In this document: piece after piece, positions 41,628-49,889 of the stretch
Numbering within the stretch: the stretch's first letter is position 1
How the letters are laid out: every line of letters begins with the position of its first letter
Origin: Chloroflexota bacterium
Lineage (GTDB): Bacteria; Chloroflexota; Dehalococcoidia; Lucifugimonadales; UBA3495
DNA: 64,000 bases
NCBI GenBank assembly: GCA_009837355.1
Contig: VXTR01000035.1
Span: 1-64,000 of the forward strand
Direction: 5' to 3'
The notes under the pieces: generated by a model
Seen by the model: only the letters and a program-made list of their open reading frames with translations
Told to the model about the DNA's origin: nothing
Databases searched by the model: none
Translations under genes and position numbers: made by a program

Positions 41628-43913
41628 ATGACTACCAACGGCACTTCCGGCGCGTTGCGCGACATTCATGTGGTGGAGTTCGGCCAGTACGTGCCCGGCC
41701 CAATGCTGGGGATGCTGCTGGCCGACCAGGGCGCCCACGTCATCAAGGTGGAGCGGCCCGGCGGCGACCCGGCCCGCTCGGAACCGGCCTTTGCTACCTG
41801 GAACCGGGGCAAGCGCTCGGTTACGCTGGACCTGAAAACCGAAGCCGGACGGGAAACCGCCCGCCGCCTGGCCGCCAATGCCGACGTAGTGATCGAAAAC
41901 TTCCGGCCCGGCGTGGCGCAGCGCCTGGGCATCGGCTATGACGAGCTCAGCGCCGGCCATCCCGGCCTGATCTACTGCTCGCTGCCCGGCTATGGCGAGG
42001 AACATCCTAGCCGCAACGAGCCGGGATGGGATCCGGTCATCAGCGCAGAGACGGGTTTCTACCCTGAGACCGGTGAGAGCAATGGCGACCCGCTGTTCAC
42101 GCCGCTGCCCATCGCCAGCACCTTCGCCGCACTGCTCGGCTCAGTGTCCGTTGCCATGGCCATCAACGCCCGGGATAAAACCGGCAAGGGACAGCGTGTT
42201 GAGGTGCCGTTGCACTCCGCGATGTTCACCGCCATGGGCAGCCGCATCATCAAGTTCAACGGCTACGAGTACGTTGACCAGTTCGACTTTCCCCGCACCG
42301 TCATGTCGCATCCCTACCAGTGCGCCGACGGACGCTGGGTGTATCACCACGGGATGTTCGAACGCTTCGCCCGCCAGACGCTTACGGCAGCGGGCAAGAC
42401 CGACTGGATTGAGGAAGCGACGTCCCTGTTTGGCCGTCCTGTTGACGACGAAACGCTGGAGTTCTGGCAGGAACGCTTCGCCGAAATGTTCCGGGAGCGC
42501 ACCGCCTGGCAATGGGAGGCCGACATCAACGCCCAGGGCGGGGCCTGCACCGTCTGCAAGACCGTTGACGAGTGGCTGGTGCACGACCACGCCGTTTCCG
42601 CCAAGATGGTGGAACAAGTGGACGACGCCGAACACGGCACGATGAAGCAGCCCGGCGTCCAGGTTCGGTTGCGCGGCACGCCCGGCGCGATACAGTCCCG
42701 CGCCCCAAGGGTGGGCGAGCACACCGACCAAGTCCTGGCCGAGCTGAACAGCGCGTCGTCGCGTCCGGCGGCAAGCAACGGCAGCAACGGCGACATTATG
42801 TCCGCCCTGCAGGGCGTGCGCGTCCTCGACTTGTGCATCATCCTGGCCGGCCCCACCTGCGGGCGCACCTTGGGCGAGTTCGGCGCCGACGTCATCAAGA
42901 TTGACGACCCGACGCGCATCCTGGACCCGGTGGGCTACATCGACGTGAACCGGGGCAAGCGCAGCATCATGCTGAACCTCAAAACCGAGGAAGGAAAGGC
43001 TGTCTTCTGGAAGCTGGTGGAATCCGCCGACGTTATCGTGGAAAACAACCGCAAATCCGCCGTGGAACGTCTGGGCTTGGGCTATGAGGCCATCAAGAAG
43101 GTCAAGCCCGACATCGTGTACGCCTCGCTGAACGCCTTCGGCTACGATGGCCCCTGGTCGGAGCGGGCCGGCTGGGAGCAGTTGGCCCAGGGCACCAGCG
43201 GGATGCAGGTGCGGCGCGGCGGACGGGACGGCAAGCCCATGCTGGCGCCCTACGCCGTGAACGACTACGGCACCGGCCTGATGGGAGCATACGCCGTGGC
43301 CCTCGCCCTGCACGAGCGCAACCGCACCGGAAAGGGCCAGTCGGTGGACAGCGGCCTGGCCTTGACGGCCGGCCTGCTGCAATCGCCGTACTTCCTGGAC
43401 TACGACGGCTATCAGCGGGAGGACATCGAAGGCGTGGACGCACGCGGCTACTCGGCCGGCTCCCGGCTGTACCAGGCCGCCGACGGCTGGCTGTACGTGC
43501 ACTGTCCCGATACGGCGACCTATGGGGCGTTCCTGGCCGCGCTGAACTTCCGGGACATTCACGAGGACGGCGACGCCATCGCCGATGCCATCTCCGGCAA
43601 CACCATCGAACACTGGATGCAAACGCTACGTCCGCTGGGCGTGTCGGTGTCGCCCAACCTGACTATGGAGGACTATCGGAACGACCCGGTGGTGCGCAAC
43701 GCCGGTTTCATCGTCACCCGGGAGCACACGGTCTGGGGCAGCGTTGACCATTCGGGGACCACGGCGCGCCTGTCGGCCACCCCGCCGCGCTTGGGCAATC
43801 CCACGCCCTACTTCGGCCAGCACACCGACGAGATTCTGGCCGAGGCCGGCTACTCGGCCGGCGAAATCGCCGCGCTGAAAGCCTCAGGCGCGGCGGTAGC
43901 CCCCAATCCATAA
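41628..43913 (+). CDS. Tandem CaiB/BaiF CoA-transferase fusion
   Basis: The 761-residue protein holds two complete class III CoA-transferase domains, residues 1 to about 375 and from Met391 to about 755, joined by an Ala/Ser/Asn linker. Both start alike (IHVVEFGQYVPGPMLG; VRVLDLCIILAGPTCG) and both carry the GKRS segment. The catalytic Asp known from formyl-CoA transferase is kept in domain 2 (Asp546 in VNDYGTG) but the aligned place in domain 1 is Ser164 (PIASTF). Domain 1 may thus be structural. These enzymes normally act as interlocked dimers, which a fusion would mimic. Confidence 0.92.
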   Translation: MTTNGTSGALRDIHVVEFGQYVPGPMLGMLLADQGAHVIKVERPGGDPARSEPAFATWNRGKRSVTLDLKTEAGRETARRLAANADVVIENFRPGVAQRLGIGYDELSAGHPGLIYCSLPGYGEEHPSRNEPGWDPVISAETGFYPETGESNGDPLFTPLPIASTFAALLGSVSVAMAINARDKTGKGQRVEVPLHSAMFTAMGSRIIKFNGYEYVDQFDFPRTVMSHPYQCADGRWVYHHGMFERFARQTLTAAGKTDWIEEATSLFGRPVDDETLEFWQERFAEMFRERTAWQWEADINAQGGACTVCKTVDEWLVHDHAVSAKMVEQVDDAEHGTMKQPGVQVRLRGTPGAIQSRAPRVGEHTDQVLAELNSASSRPAASNGSNGDIMSALQGVRVLDLCIILAGPTCGRTLGEFGADVIKIDDPTRILDPVGYIDVNRGKRSIMLNLKTEEGKAVFWKLVESADVIVENNRKSAVERLGLGYEAIKKVKPDIVYASLNAFGYDGPWSERAGWEQLAQGTSGMQVRRGGRDGKPMLAPYAVNDYGTGLMGAYAVALALHERNRTGKGQSVDSGLALTAGLLQSPYFLDYDGYQREDIEGVDARGYSAGSRLYQAADGWLYVHCPDTATYGAFLAALNFRDIHEDGDAIADAISGNTIEHWMQTLRPLGVSVSPNLTMEDYRNDPVVRNAGFIVTREHTVWGSVDHSGTTARLSATPPRLGNPTPYFGQHTDEILAEAGYSAGEIAALKASGAAVAPNP

Positions 43914-43936
43914 AGACGCCGGACAAGCGTTTCACG

Positions 43937-43972
43937 GCGCCGGGCCGGATGACCATTCGCCCCGGCGCTTTT
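43937..43972 (+). terminator. Rho-independent terminator after CaiB fusion
   Basis: GCGCCGGG pairs with CCCGGCGC across a 16-base loop, followed by TTTT. The loop contains GACCATTCGCCCC-like sequence reminiscent of the dispersed palindrome at 31371. Confidence 0.65.
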
Positions 43973-44017
43973 GTTATCCTTCCGACTGGCCGTGCGGATG
44001 CAATCCGATGCCGCTCG

Positions 44018-44026
44018 TGCTACACT
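44018..44026 (+). promoter_or_regulatory. Extended -10 promoter for the CysRS fusion
   Basis: TGCTACACT, continuing with GGCGGCAGTT, nearly repeats the rnd promoter. The ATG follows 35 bases later. Confidence 0.5.
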
Positions 44027-44060
44027 GGCGGCAGTTAGTCCCGTTGGCGGGAGGTGTGTA

Positions 44061-46271
44061 ATGCTGCGTATTTACAATACCCTGACCAAGTCCGTTGAGG
44101 AAATCCGTCCCATGACCCCCGGCAAGGTGTCCATGTACACCTGCGGGCCGACGGTGTACCGCTACGCTCACATCGGCAACCTGCGCACCTACCTGATGGC
44201 CGACTGGATTCGCCGCATCCTGGAAGCCGACGGTAACGAGGTCTATCACATCAAGAACATCACCGACGTGGGCCATATGCGGCAGGAGCTTGCAGAGGCC
44301 GGCGGCGACAAGATGATTATGGCCGCCCTGGCCGAAGGCAAGTCCCTCCAGGAAATTGGCGAATTCTACGCCGGCGTTTTCTGGGAAGATGAAAAGCGCA
44401 TCAACATCCAGGAGGCCCACGTGTTCCCCTGGGCGTCGCACCACATTCCCGAAATGCTGGACATGGTGGGCACGCTGATGAACAACGGCGCGGCCTACGA
44501 AGCCGGCGGCAACATCTACTTTGACGTGAACAGCTACCCCGAGTACGGCAAGCTCTCGCGCAACTTCGGCGGCGATCTGCTGGAAGGCGTCCGCGCCGAG
44601 GCAGACCCGCTCAAGCATGACCCCAGGGACTTTACCCTTTGGAAGGCCGCCGAGCCGGGTCGGGACGTGAAGTGGGACAGCCCGTGGGGCGAGGGATTCC
44701 CCGGCTGGCATATTGAGTGCTCGGCCATGGCCTACAAATACCTGGGCGAGCGCTTTGACATCCACACCGGCGGCGTCGATAACGTTTTCCCTCACCACGA
44801 GGACGAAATCGCCCAGAGCGAAGGCGCTTTTGGCCAGCCGCACGTTAACTATTGGGTGCATGGTCAGCACCTGCTGGCGGACGGCGCCAAGATGGCCAAG
44901 TCGGCCGGCAACGTGTTCCTGATCGAAGACCTGTCATCCCGTGGGTTTGATCCGCTGGCGTTCCGTTACCTATGCATGACGGTGCGTTACCGACACCGGA
45001 TGAACTTCACCTTCACGTCGCTGCGGGCGGCTGAGAAAGCGCTGACTGGCCTGCGCAACCGCATCTGGGCGTGGCGCAGCGTATCCGGCAACGGCGCGGA
45101 ACCCCACGCGGTAAGCAGCGAGGCGGAAGCATGGCGACGCCGGTTCTGGGACGCCGTGCACAACGACCTTGACTTGCCCACCGGCTTGGCCATCACCTGG
45201 GAGATGGTTCGCTCCGAACTCCCGTCGGCGGACAAGCTGGACCTGCTGCTGGACTTTGACCGGGTGTTTGGCCTCGACCTGGACGCCGTGCCGGCCCGGT
45301 ACGAGATAGGCTCGGCCAACAACGCGGCGATTGCGCAGCGGGCCGAGCTGCGGCAGCAATCCTCCTACACCGACGCCGACGCAATGCGGGCGGATGTGGT
45401 CGCCAGCGGCATGGTCGTGGAGGATTATGGCGAAGCCACGCGGGTGCGCCCTCAGACGCCACTGGAGTTGCAGGAGGCCAGGTGGTCGTCGGTATCGGCC
45501 TCGCGGGAAGTGCCGTCGCTGCTGGACGAGCCCGACCTGTACGACTTCACCTTTCTAATCAACGCCTACGACTACGTGGACGACGTGCGCCGCTGCGTGC
45601 AGGCGGTGCTGCGGCATACCGCCGGCGCGTCGGCCGAGGTCGTCGTGGTGGACAACGGCTCCACCGACGGCACCGCCGAATACTTGGAATCTGCCCAGGC
45701 GGAGCACGACAACCTGCGCGTGATTCACTGCGACCACGTCGTCGGCGACGCCGCCGGCAAGAACATCGGGCTGAAACAGGCCCGGGGTCGCTACGTCGTG
45801 CTGCTGGATGCCTCCACCGAGATTATCGGCGACGTTATGTCTGCCGTTGCCGAGCAGTTGTCCGATGAGACCGTTGGCATCTTCGGCCCTTACGGCCTCA
45901 CCACCGACGACATGCAGCACTTCCACGAGGAAGTTGACCACGGCGACGCCGACGCGATGCAAGCCTACTGCATGGCCTTCCGCCGCGCCGACCTGCCCTC
46001 CGTGGGGCTGATGCACGAGTCCTTCCGGTTCTATCGCAACTTGGACATCGACTACTGCTTCCAGTTCAAGAACGCCGGCTACCGCGTCGTCTGCGACAGC
46101 AGCCTGCCCATGGTGCGCCACGAACATCGCCAGTGGGAAGAGCTGGACGAAAACCAGCGCGATGAGCTGAGCCGCAAGAACTTCGGCAGATTCCTCAAGC
46201 GATGGGGCAACCGCCCCGACCTGCTGATCAACCCCTCAGCCCGCGGCTTCGACACCGGCTTCCGCCACTGA
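44061..46271 (+). CDS. cysS: Cysteinyl-tRNA synthetase fused to family 2 glycosyltransferase
   Basis: The 736-residue product combines two enzymes. Residues 1 to about 465 are a CysRS: Cys28 in YTCGPTVY, the HIGN signature (37-40), zinc ligands in HIECSAM and HHEDEIAQSE, and KMAKS in AKMAKSAGNV. From about residue 490 comes a GT2 domain beginning FTFLINAYDYVDDVRRCVQ, with EVVVVDNGSTDGTAEYL and a nucleotide-sugar motif LLDASTEI. No stop or frameshift interrupts the join at about 475-490. The CysRS tail is of normal length, so the GT is appended, not inserted. The ATG follows GGGAGG. Confidence 0.9.
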   Translation: MLRIYNTLTKSVEEIRPMTPGKVSMYTCGPTVYRYAHIGNLRTYLMADWIRRILEADGNEVYHIKNITDVGHMRQELAEAGGDKMIMAALAEGKSLQEIGEFYAGVFWEDEKRINIQEAHVFPWASHHIPEMLDMVGTLMNNGAAYEAGGNIYFDVNSYPEYGKLSRNFGGDLLEGVRAEADPLKHDPRDFTLWKAAEPGRDVKWDSPWGEGFPGWHIECSAMAYKYLGERFDIHTGGVDNVFPHHEDEIAQSEGAFGQPHVNYWVHGQHLLADGAKMAKSAGNVFLIEDLSSRGFDPLAFRYLCMTVRYRHRMNFTFTSLRAAEKALTGLRNRIWAWRSVSGNGAEPHAVSSEAEAWRRRFWDAVHNDLDLPTGLAITWEMVRSELPSADKLDLLLDFDRVFGLDLDAVPARYEIGSANNAAIAQRAELRQQSSYTDADAMRADVVASGMVVEDYGEATRVRPQTPLELQEARWSSVSASREVPSLLDEPDLYDFTFLINAYDYVDDVRRCVQAVLRHTAGASAEVVVVDNGSTDGTAEYLESAQAEHDNLRVIHCDHVVGDAAGKNIGLKQARGRYVVLLDASTEIIGDVMSAVAEQLSDETVGIFGPYGLTTDDMQHFHEEVDHGDADAMQAYCMAFRRADLPSVGLMHESFRFYRNLDIDYCFQFKNAGYRVVCDSSLPMVRHEHRQWEELDENQRDELSRKNFGRFLKRWGNRPDLLINPSARGFDTGFRH

Positions 46272-46297
46272 TGGGAGATAACCACGGTTGAGAAAAC

Positions 46298-46325
46298 GTA
46301 GGGGCGAATAACTATTCGCCCCTAC
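46298..46325 (+). repeat. Dispersed GTAGGGGCGAATA palindrome, copy 2
   Basis: A perfect 13-bp inverted repeat with a 2-base centre lies between the convergent CysRS fusion and the SDR gene. Its near twin is at 31371-31398, also between convergent genes. Confidence 0.75.
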
Positions 46326-46347
46326 AAATTCATCCTGTGCGAAAGGG

Positions 46348-47223
46348 TTAGCCCCGCCCGAACCAGTCGGGGTGGACGGCTTGCAGGCCGAGTTGCGGCC
46401 AGGCGGCCGGCGCGCCGCACTTTTCCAGCCGCGCCGTCAGGGGCAGCGATTCGTCCCAGTAGTAGGCGATGATGCGCCGGCCGTTCCAGTCGCCGGCGTC
46501 GTCGGAAGCAATCCACACCACTGGGGCCTGCATCACTTCGGGTTGGATGAGAGCCTCGGCGGATGCGCCCTCCGGTGGCAGCACCATGTTGGTTGCCGTT
46601 GCGCCGCCGGGAGTGAGCACGTTGGCAGTTACGCCGGTGCCTTCCAGGTCCTGCGCCATGATGGCCACCAGCGCCTCGTGGCCGGCCTTGGAGGGGCCAT
46701 AGGGTGCGCCACCCTTGCGCCACATGGTATCCATGCTGGTGGTAACGCCGATGATGCGTCCGAAACCCTGCTCAATCATGTGGCCGGCGACGGCGTGGGA
46801 CATCAGGAAGGGCCCGCTGAGGTTCACCGAAATGACTTTCAGCCAAGCGTCGGTGTCGAGGGTATAAAAGTCGGTTCGGCTGCCGGAGGCGCTGCCGCCG
46901 AATCCGGCGGTGCGGGGGTTGATGCCGGCGTTGTTGACCAGGATGTGCAGGCCGCCCATTTCGCTGATGGTCTTCTGTACGGCGTTGTGTACGGACTCGG
47001 GGTCGGTGACGTCGGCGATGATGGGCAGCACGGCGTCGTCGCCACCGATTTCGCGCATATCGTTGGCGGTTTGGTCCAGCCAGTCCTCGTTGATGTCCAG
47101 CATGGCGACCCGGGCGCCGGCGCGCACGAGGCCGGTGGTGATGGAACGGCCCATCCCGATTGGGCTGGCCGCGCCGGTTACGATGGCGACACGGCCTTGG
47201 AGGGTGTCGGATGGCATAGTCAT
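46348..47223 (-). CDS. Short-chain dehydrogenase/reductase
   Basis: The 291-residue SDR shows the NAD(P)-binding GAASPIGMGRSI, the VNNAG motif, and the catalytic tetrad through TTSMDTM and Y-G-P-S-K. An Asp at the end of beta2 (MLDINEDW) suggests NAD(H) preference. The C-terminal extension of about 35 residues (beyond WNGRRIIAYYWDES) is longer than the classic SDR core. It is a single gene, divergent from meaB. The substrate is unknown. Confidence 0.91.
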   Translation of the reverse strand: MTMPSDTLQGRVAIVTGAASPIGMGRSITTGLVRAGARVAMLDINEDWLDQTANDMREIGGDDAVLPIIADVTDPESVHNAVQKTISEMGGLHILVNNAGINPRTAGFGGSASGSRTDFYTLDTDAWLKVISVNLSGPFLMSHAVAGHMIEQGFGRIIGVTTSMDTMWRKGGAPYGPSKAGHEALVAIMAQDLEGTGVTANVLTPGGATATNMVLPPEGASAEALIQPEVMQAPVVWIASDDAGDWNGRRIIAYYWDESLPLTARLEKCGAPAAWPQLGLQAVHPDWFGRG

Positions 47224-47317
47224 GGTTGTTCACCTCGTTCTTGGTACGTCCGCGCAGGGCGGAGTGGGCAGGATGATAATAACCGCTGGACGGCGGGTTG
47301 TTAAGGGTGCGCGTCGC

Positions 47318-47346
47318 TTGACCGGATACCGGGCCGATGCTACATT
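47318..47346 (+). promoter_or_regulatory. Sigma70-like promoter for meaB
   Basis: TTGACC (47318-47323) and TACATT (47341-47346) are exactly 17 bases apart, and the -10 is extended by TGC. The start codon is 46 bases downstream. Confidence 0.65.
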
Positions 47347-47391
47347 TGCCGCCGACTTTCGTAACTGGGCAACGATTTCCGACGTTTTGAT

Positions 47392-48354
47392 ATGGCGACA
47401 AATGATTTAGCTGACCGCGTTCTCGGCGGTGAATTGCGGGCGTTGTCCCGCACGCTTTCGCTGCTGGAGCGCGGTGACCCGTCCGCCGGGCAGGTGATGG
47501 AGCGGCTGGACCCGCACACCGGGCGGGGCTACACCGTAGGTATTACGGGGCCGCCGGGCGTAGGCAAGAGCACCCTGGTTGACCGACTGGCCGAGCACCT
47601 GCGGGGGATGGAGTTGTCGGTAGGCATCCTGGCCGTTGACCCCACCAGCCCGTTCACCGGCGGCGCGCTGCTGGGTGACCGGATTCGGATGCAGCGGCAC
47701 TACCTGGACGACGGGGTGTTTATCCGCAGCGTGGCGACGCGGGGCCAGTCGGGTGGATTGCCGCGCATCGTGAAAAGCATGGTGAGGGCGCTGGACGCCG
47801 CCGGCAAGGACGTCATCCTGGTGGAGACGGTGGGCGTGGGCCAGACCGAGTTGGGGATAATGGGCGTGGCCGATTCCGTGGTGGTGGCCATGACACCGGA
47901 ATCGGGGGATTCGATACAGACGCTGAAAGCCGGCGTGATGGAAATCGCCGACCTGTACGTCATTAACAAGGCGGACCGGGAGGGAGCTAATCAACTGGCG
48001 GCGGCGGTTACCGCGATGCTGCAGTTGGCGGATTTGAGCGAGGGATGGAATCCGCCGGTATTGCAGACGCAAGGCTATGCCAACGTAGGCATCGTGGAGT
48101 TGTGGGAAAGCATCGCCGCACACCGGGAGTTTCTGACCGACGCCGGCGAACTGGCCCGACGGCGTTCCGAGCGACGTCGGGCGGAGTTCCTGGAGACGGT
48201 GCAGGAGGAGCTGTACCGCCGCATCGTCGGTGGGCTGGCCAATGACGCAGAGATGGCCAGACTGCTGGGCGATATTGACCGCAAGACGGCGGAACCCTAC
48301 GCGGCGGCCATGGGGTTGCTGGCCGGTGATGGCGGGTTGGCGGGATTGAAATAA
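47392..48354 (+). CDS. meaB: MeaB/ArgK GTPase, methylmalonyl-CoA mutase chaperone
   Basis: The 320-residue G3E GTPase has the Walker A loop GITGPPGVGKSTL at about residues 50-62, AVDPTSPFTGGALLGDRIRM, a Walker B-like VETVGVGQTE and the base-specifying NKAD. Such proteins load and protect adenosylcobalamin in methylmalonyl-CoA mutase or its relatives. No mutase subunit is in the window, so the client lies elsewhere. The gene is convergent with the restriction-like gene, whose stop is 6 bases away. Confidence 0.93.
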   Translation: MATNDLADRVLGGELRALSRTLSLLERGDPSAGQVMERLDPHTGRGYTVGITGPPGVGKSTLVDRLAEHLRGMELSVGILAVDPTSPFTGGALLGDRIRMQRHYLDDGVFIRSVATRGQSGGLPRIVKSMVRALDAAGKDVILVETVGVGQTELGIMGVADSVVVAMTPESGDSIQTLKAGVMEIADLYVINKADREGANQLAAAVTAMLQLADLSEGWNPPVLQTQGYANVGIVELWESIAAHREFLTDAGELARRRSERRRAEFLETVQEELYRRIVGGLANDAEMARLLGDIDRKTAEPYAAAMGLLAGDGGLAGLK

Positions 48355-48360
48355 TTGCTA

Positions 48361-48867
48361 CTAGCAAAGCCGGCGTATTTCTTCGCTCGCCCGGCCAGAA
48401 ATCCGAAAGTGGCTCAACTGGGGATTCAGCGCGTCGCGGGTAGTCTTAGACAGCGAGTCTCGGGAGACCGCGCTCGCCCAATCAACCTTGCGCACATACC
48501 CAGGTTCGTCATCAATCTCGTGGCCTGTTGCAAGGTCAACCCAAGCGACGTCCCTGCACTCAGCGTCGGATTTGACGATGCCAACATGGTACCGGCGATG
48601 CCGGGGGTCGTAAGTGACAAGCGTATCGCCAAGTCCGACTTCACAGGAAAACCGTTTTAACATCCCGACAATGTTCGGAAGTGCCCCTGGGTTCTCGCGT
48701 GGGTAGGTTTCGTACAAACGGTGTCTGATTTTCGCGTTGGTATCTGTGGGGTTGACGGGACCCACGCCCCACCCTAGGTAGGCGATGCCTTTATCCAGGA
48801 AATGGTGTATTACGGTCCCATCTCTCCCGGCCCGAATCATCCACATTTGGGTATTGGGAAAATTCAT
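48361..48867 (-). CDS. Stand-alone N-terminal domain of restriction-system (Mrr-type) proteins
   Basis: This 168-residue protein resembles the N-terminal domain found in front of Mrr-like nucleases. The pattern MWMIRAGRDGTVIHHFLDKG, followed by IAYLGWGVGPV and later GDTLVTYDPRHRRYHVGIV, is the recognisable part. In the larger proteins a PD-(D/E)xK nuclease follows, but here the frame stops at SEEIRRLC and meaB begins on the opposite strand 6 bases on. It may be a remnant or a free recognition module. The assignment comes from recalled pattern, not search. Confidence 0.65.
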   Translation of the reverse strand: MNFPNTQMWMIRAGRDGTVIHHFLDKGIAYLGWGVGPVNPTDTNAKIRHRLYETYPRENPGALPNIVGMLKRFSCEVGLGDTLVTYDPRHRRYHVGIVKSDAECRDVAWVDLATGHEIDDEPGYVRKVDWASAVSRDSLSKTTRDALNPQLSHFRISGRASEEIRRLC

Positions 48868-48938
48868 TTCTACATCCTGCCAGACCGGTGAGATGCGAGG
48901 CTACTTATATGGCAGCCCCGACCTATGTCTGCGGGCAG

Positions 48939-49829
48939 TTAATTGCGGTTGTCGCTGTCCTCGCTGGCGCCGTTACCGCCATCCTGTTGGTTCATGCTGC
49001 CCATGCCGAGGAACGGGGAGAGCATGGAGGTGAACTCCATGGGGAAGATGAACTTGGTGGAGGGGCTGCTGCCCAGGGATTTCAGCGTATCGAAGTATTG
49101 GAGGCTCATGGTGCGGGCGTCCACGGTGCTGGCGACGTTATAGATGCGCTCCAGGGCAGTGCTGAAGCCCTCGGCCCGCAAAACCTGGGCTTGCTGGTCG
49201 CCCTCGGCCTGCAGAATTTCGGACTCGCGCTGCCCTTGCGCGCGCAGGATGGCCGATTGCCGTTCGCCTTCAGCCAGATTGATGGCGGCCTGGCGCTGGC
49301 CTTCCGACTCTGTGATTTCGGCGGTGCGGATGGCGTCGGCGGACTTCTGCCGCTCCATGGCTGCTTTGACGCCGGGAGGCGGGTCAACCTCGTTGATTTC
49401 CACCTGTGACACCTTGACGCCCCATCGTTCTGTTACTTCGTCCATGCGAATCTGCACGTCGTCGCGGATGCGTTCCCGCTCCGACAGCGTGGTCGCCAGG
49501 TCCAGCGACCCGATGACTGAGCGCAGGGTGGCAAATGCGAGGTTGATGACGGCGGCCTCGAAGTTCTGGACTTCGAGCACGGCCCGGTCAACGGCGTCTT
49601 CCATCACCCGGTAGTAGATGACGAAGTCCATGTCCACCACCACGTTGTCTGCGGTGATGTACTTCTGGGTTGGCACACGGGTAACGCGCTCGCGCAGGTC
49701 AACCTTGGTGCCGGTGTAAAGAATGGGAATGAGGAAGCGCAGGCCGGGGCCCCTGGTGCCGACGTAGGTGCCGAAACGCTGGACGACCATGCGCTGGTAT
49801 TGCTGGACGACGATAAGCCCTGCGGCCAT
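48939..49829 (-). CDS. SPFH/stomatin-family membrane protein
   Basis: The 296-residue protein has a short hydrophobic N terminus (MAAGLIVVQQYQRMVVQRFG), the SPFH/Band 7 domain (VDMDFVIYYRVMEDAVDRAV), and a long Glu/Gln/Arg-rich helix with repeated EGERQSAILRAQGQ-like units that should form a coiled coil. The tail is low-complexity, ending in NQQDGGNGASEDSDNRN. It is encoded 60 bases after nfeD. NfeD and stomatin partners form membrane microdomain or quality-control assemblies in many bacteria. Confidence 0.93.
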   Translation of the reverse strand: MAAGLIVVQQYQRMVVQRFGTYVGTRGPGLRFLIPILYTGTKVDLRERVTRVPTQKYITADNVVVDMDFVIYYRVMEDAVDRAVLEVQNFEAAVINLAFATLRSVIGSLDLATTLSERERIRDDVQIRMDEVTERWGVKVSQVEINEVDPPPGVKAAMERQKSADAIRTAEITESEGQRQAAINLAEGERQSAILRAQGQRESEILQAEGDQQAQVLRAEGFSTALERIYNVASTVDARTMSLQYFDTLKSLGSSPSTKFIFPMEFTSMLSPFLGMGSMNQQDGGNGASEDSDNRN

Positions 49830-49877
49830 GGTGAAACCTCCTTCATCGAGGGAGTGTAATCGGCGTATTCAATGGGC

Positions 49878-49886
49878 ATTCTAGCA
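49878..49886 (-). promoter_or_regulatory. Extended -10 element before the stomatin gene
   Basis: The minus strand reads TGCTAGAAT, 49 bases before the stomatin ATG and just before the end of nfeD. It could allow separate expression of the second gene. Confidence 0.35.
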
Positions 49887-49889
49887 TCA

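Noticed and set aside
42141..43622. 493-codon antisense frame under the CaiB fusion
   Set aside because: It is a shadow of a gene with clear CaiB motifs. No ribosome site or family pattern was seen.
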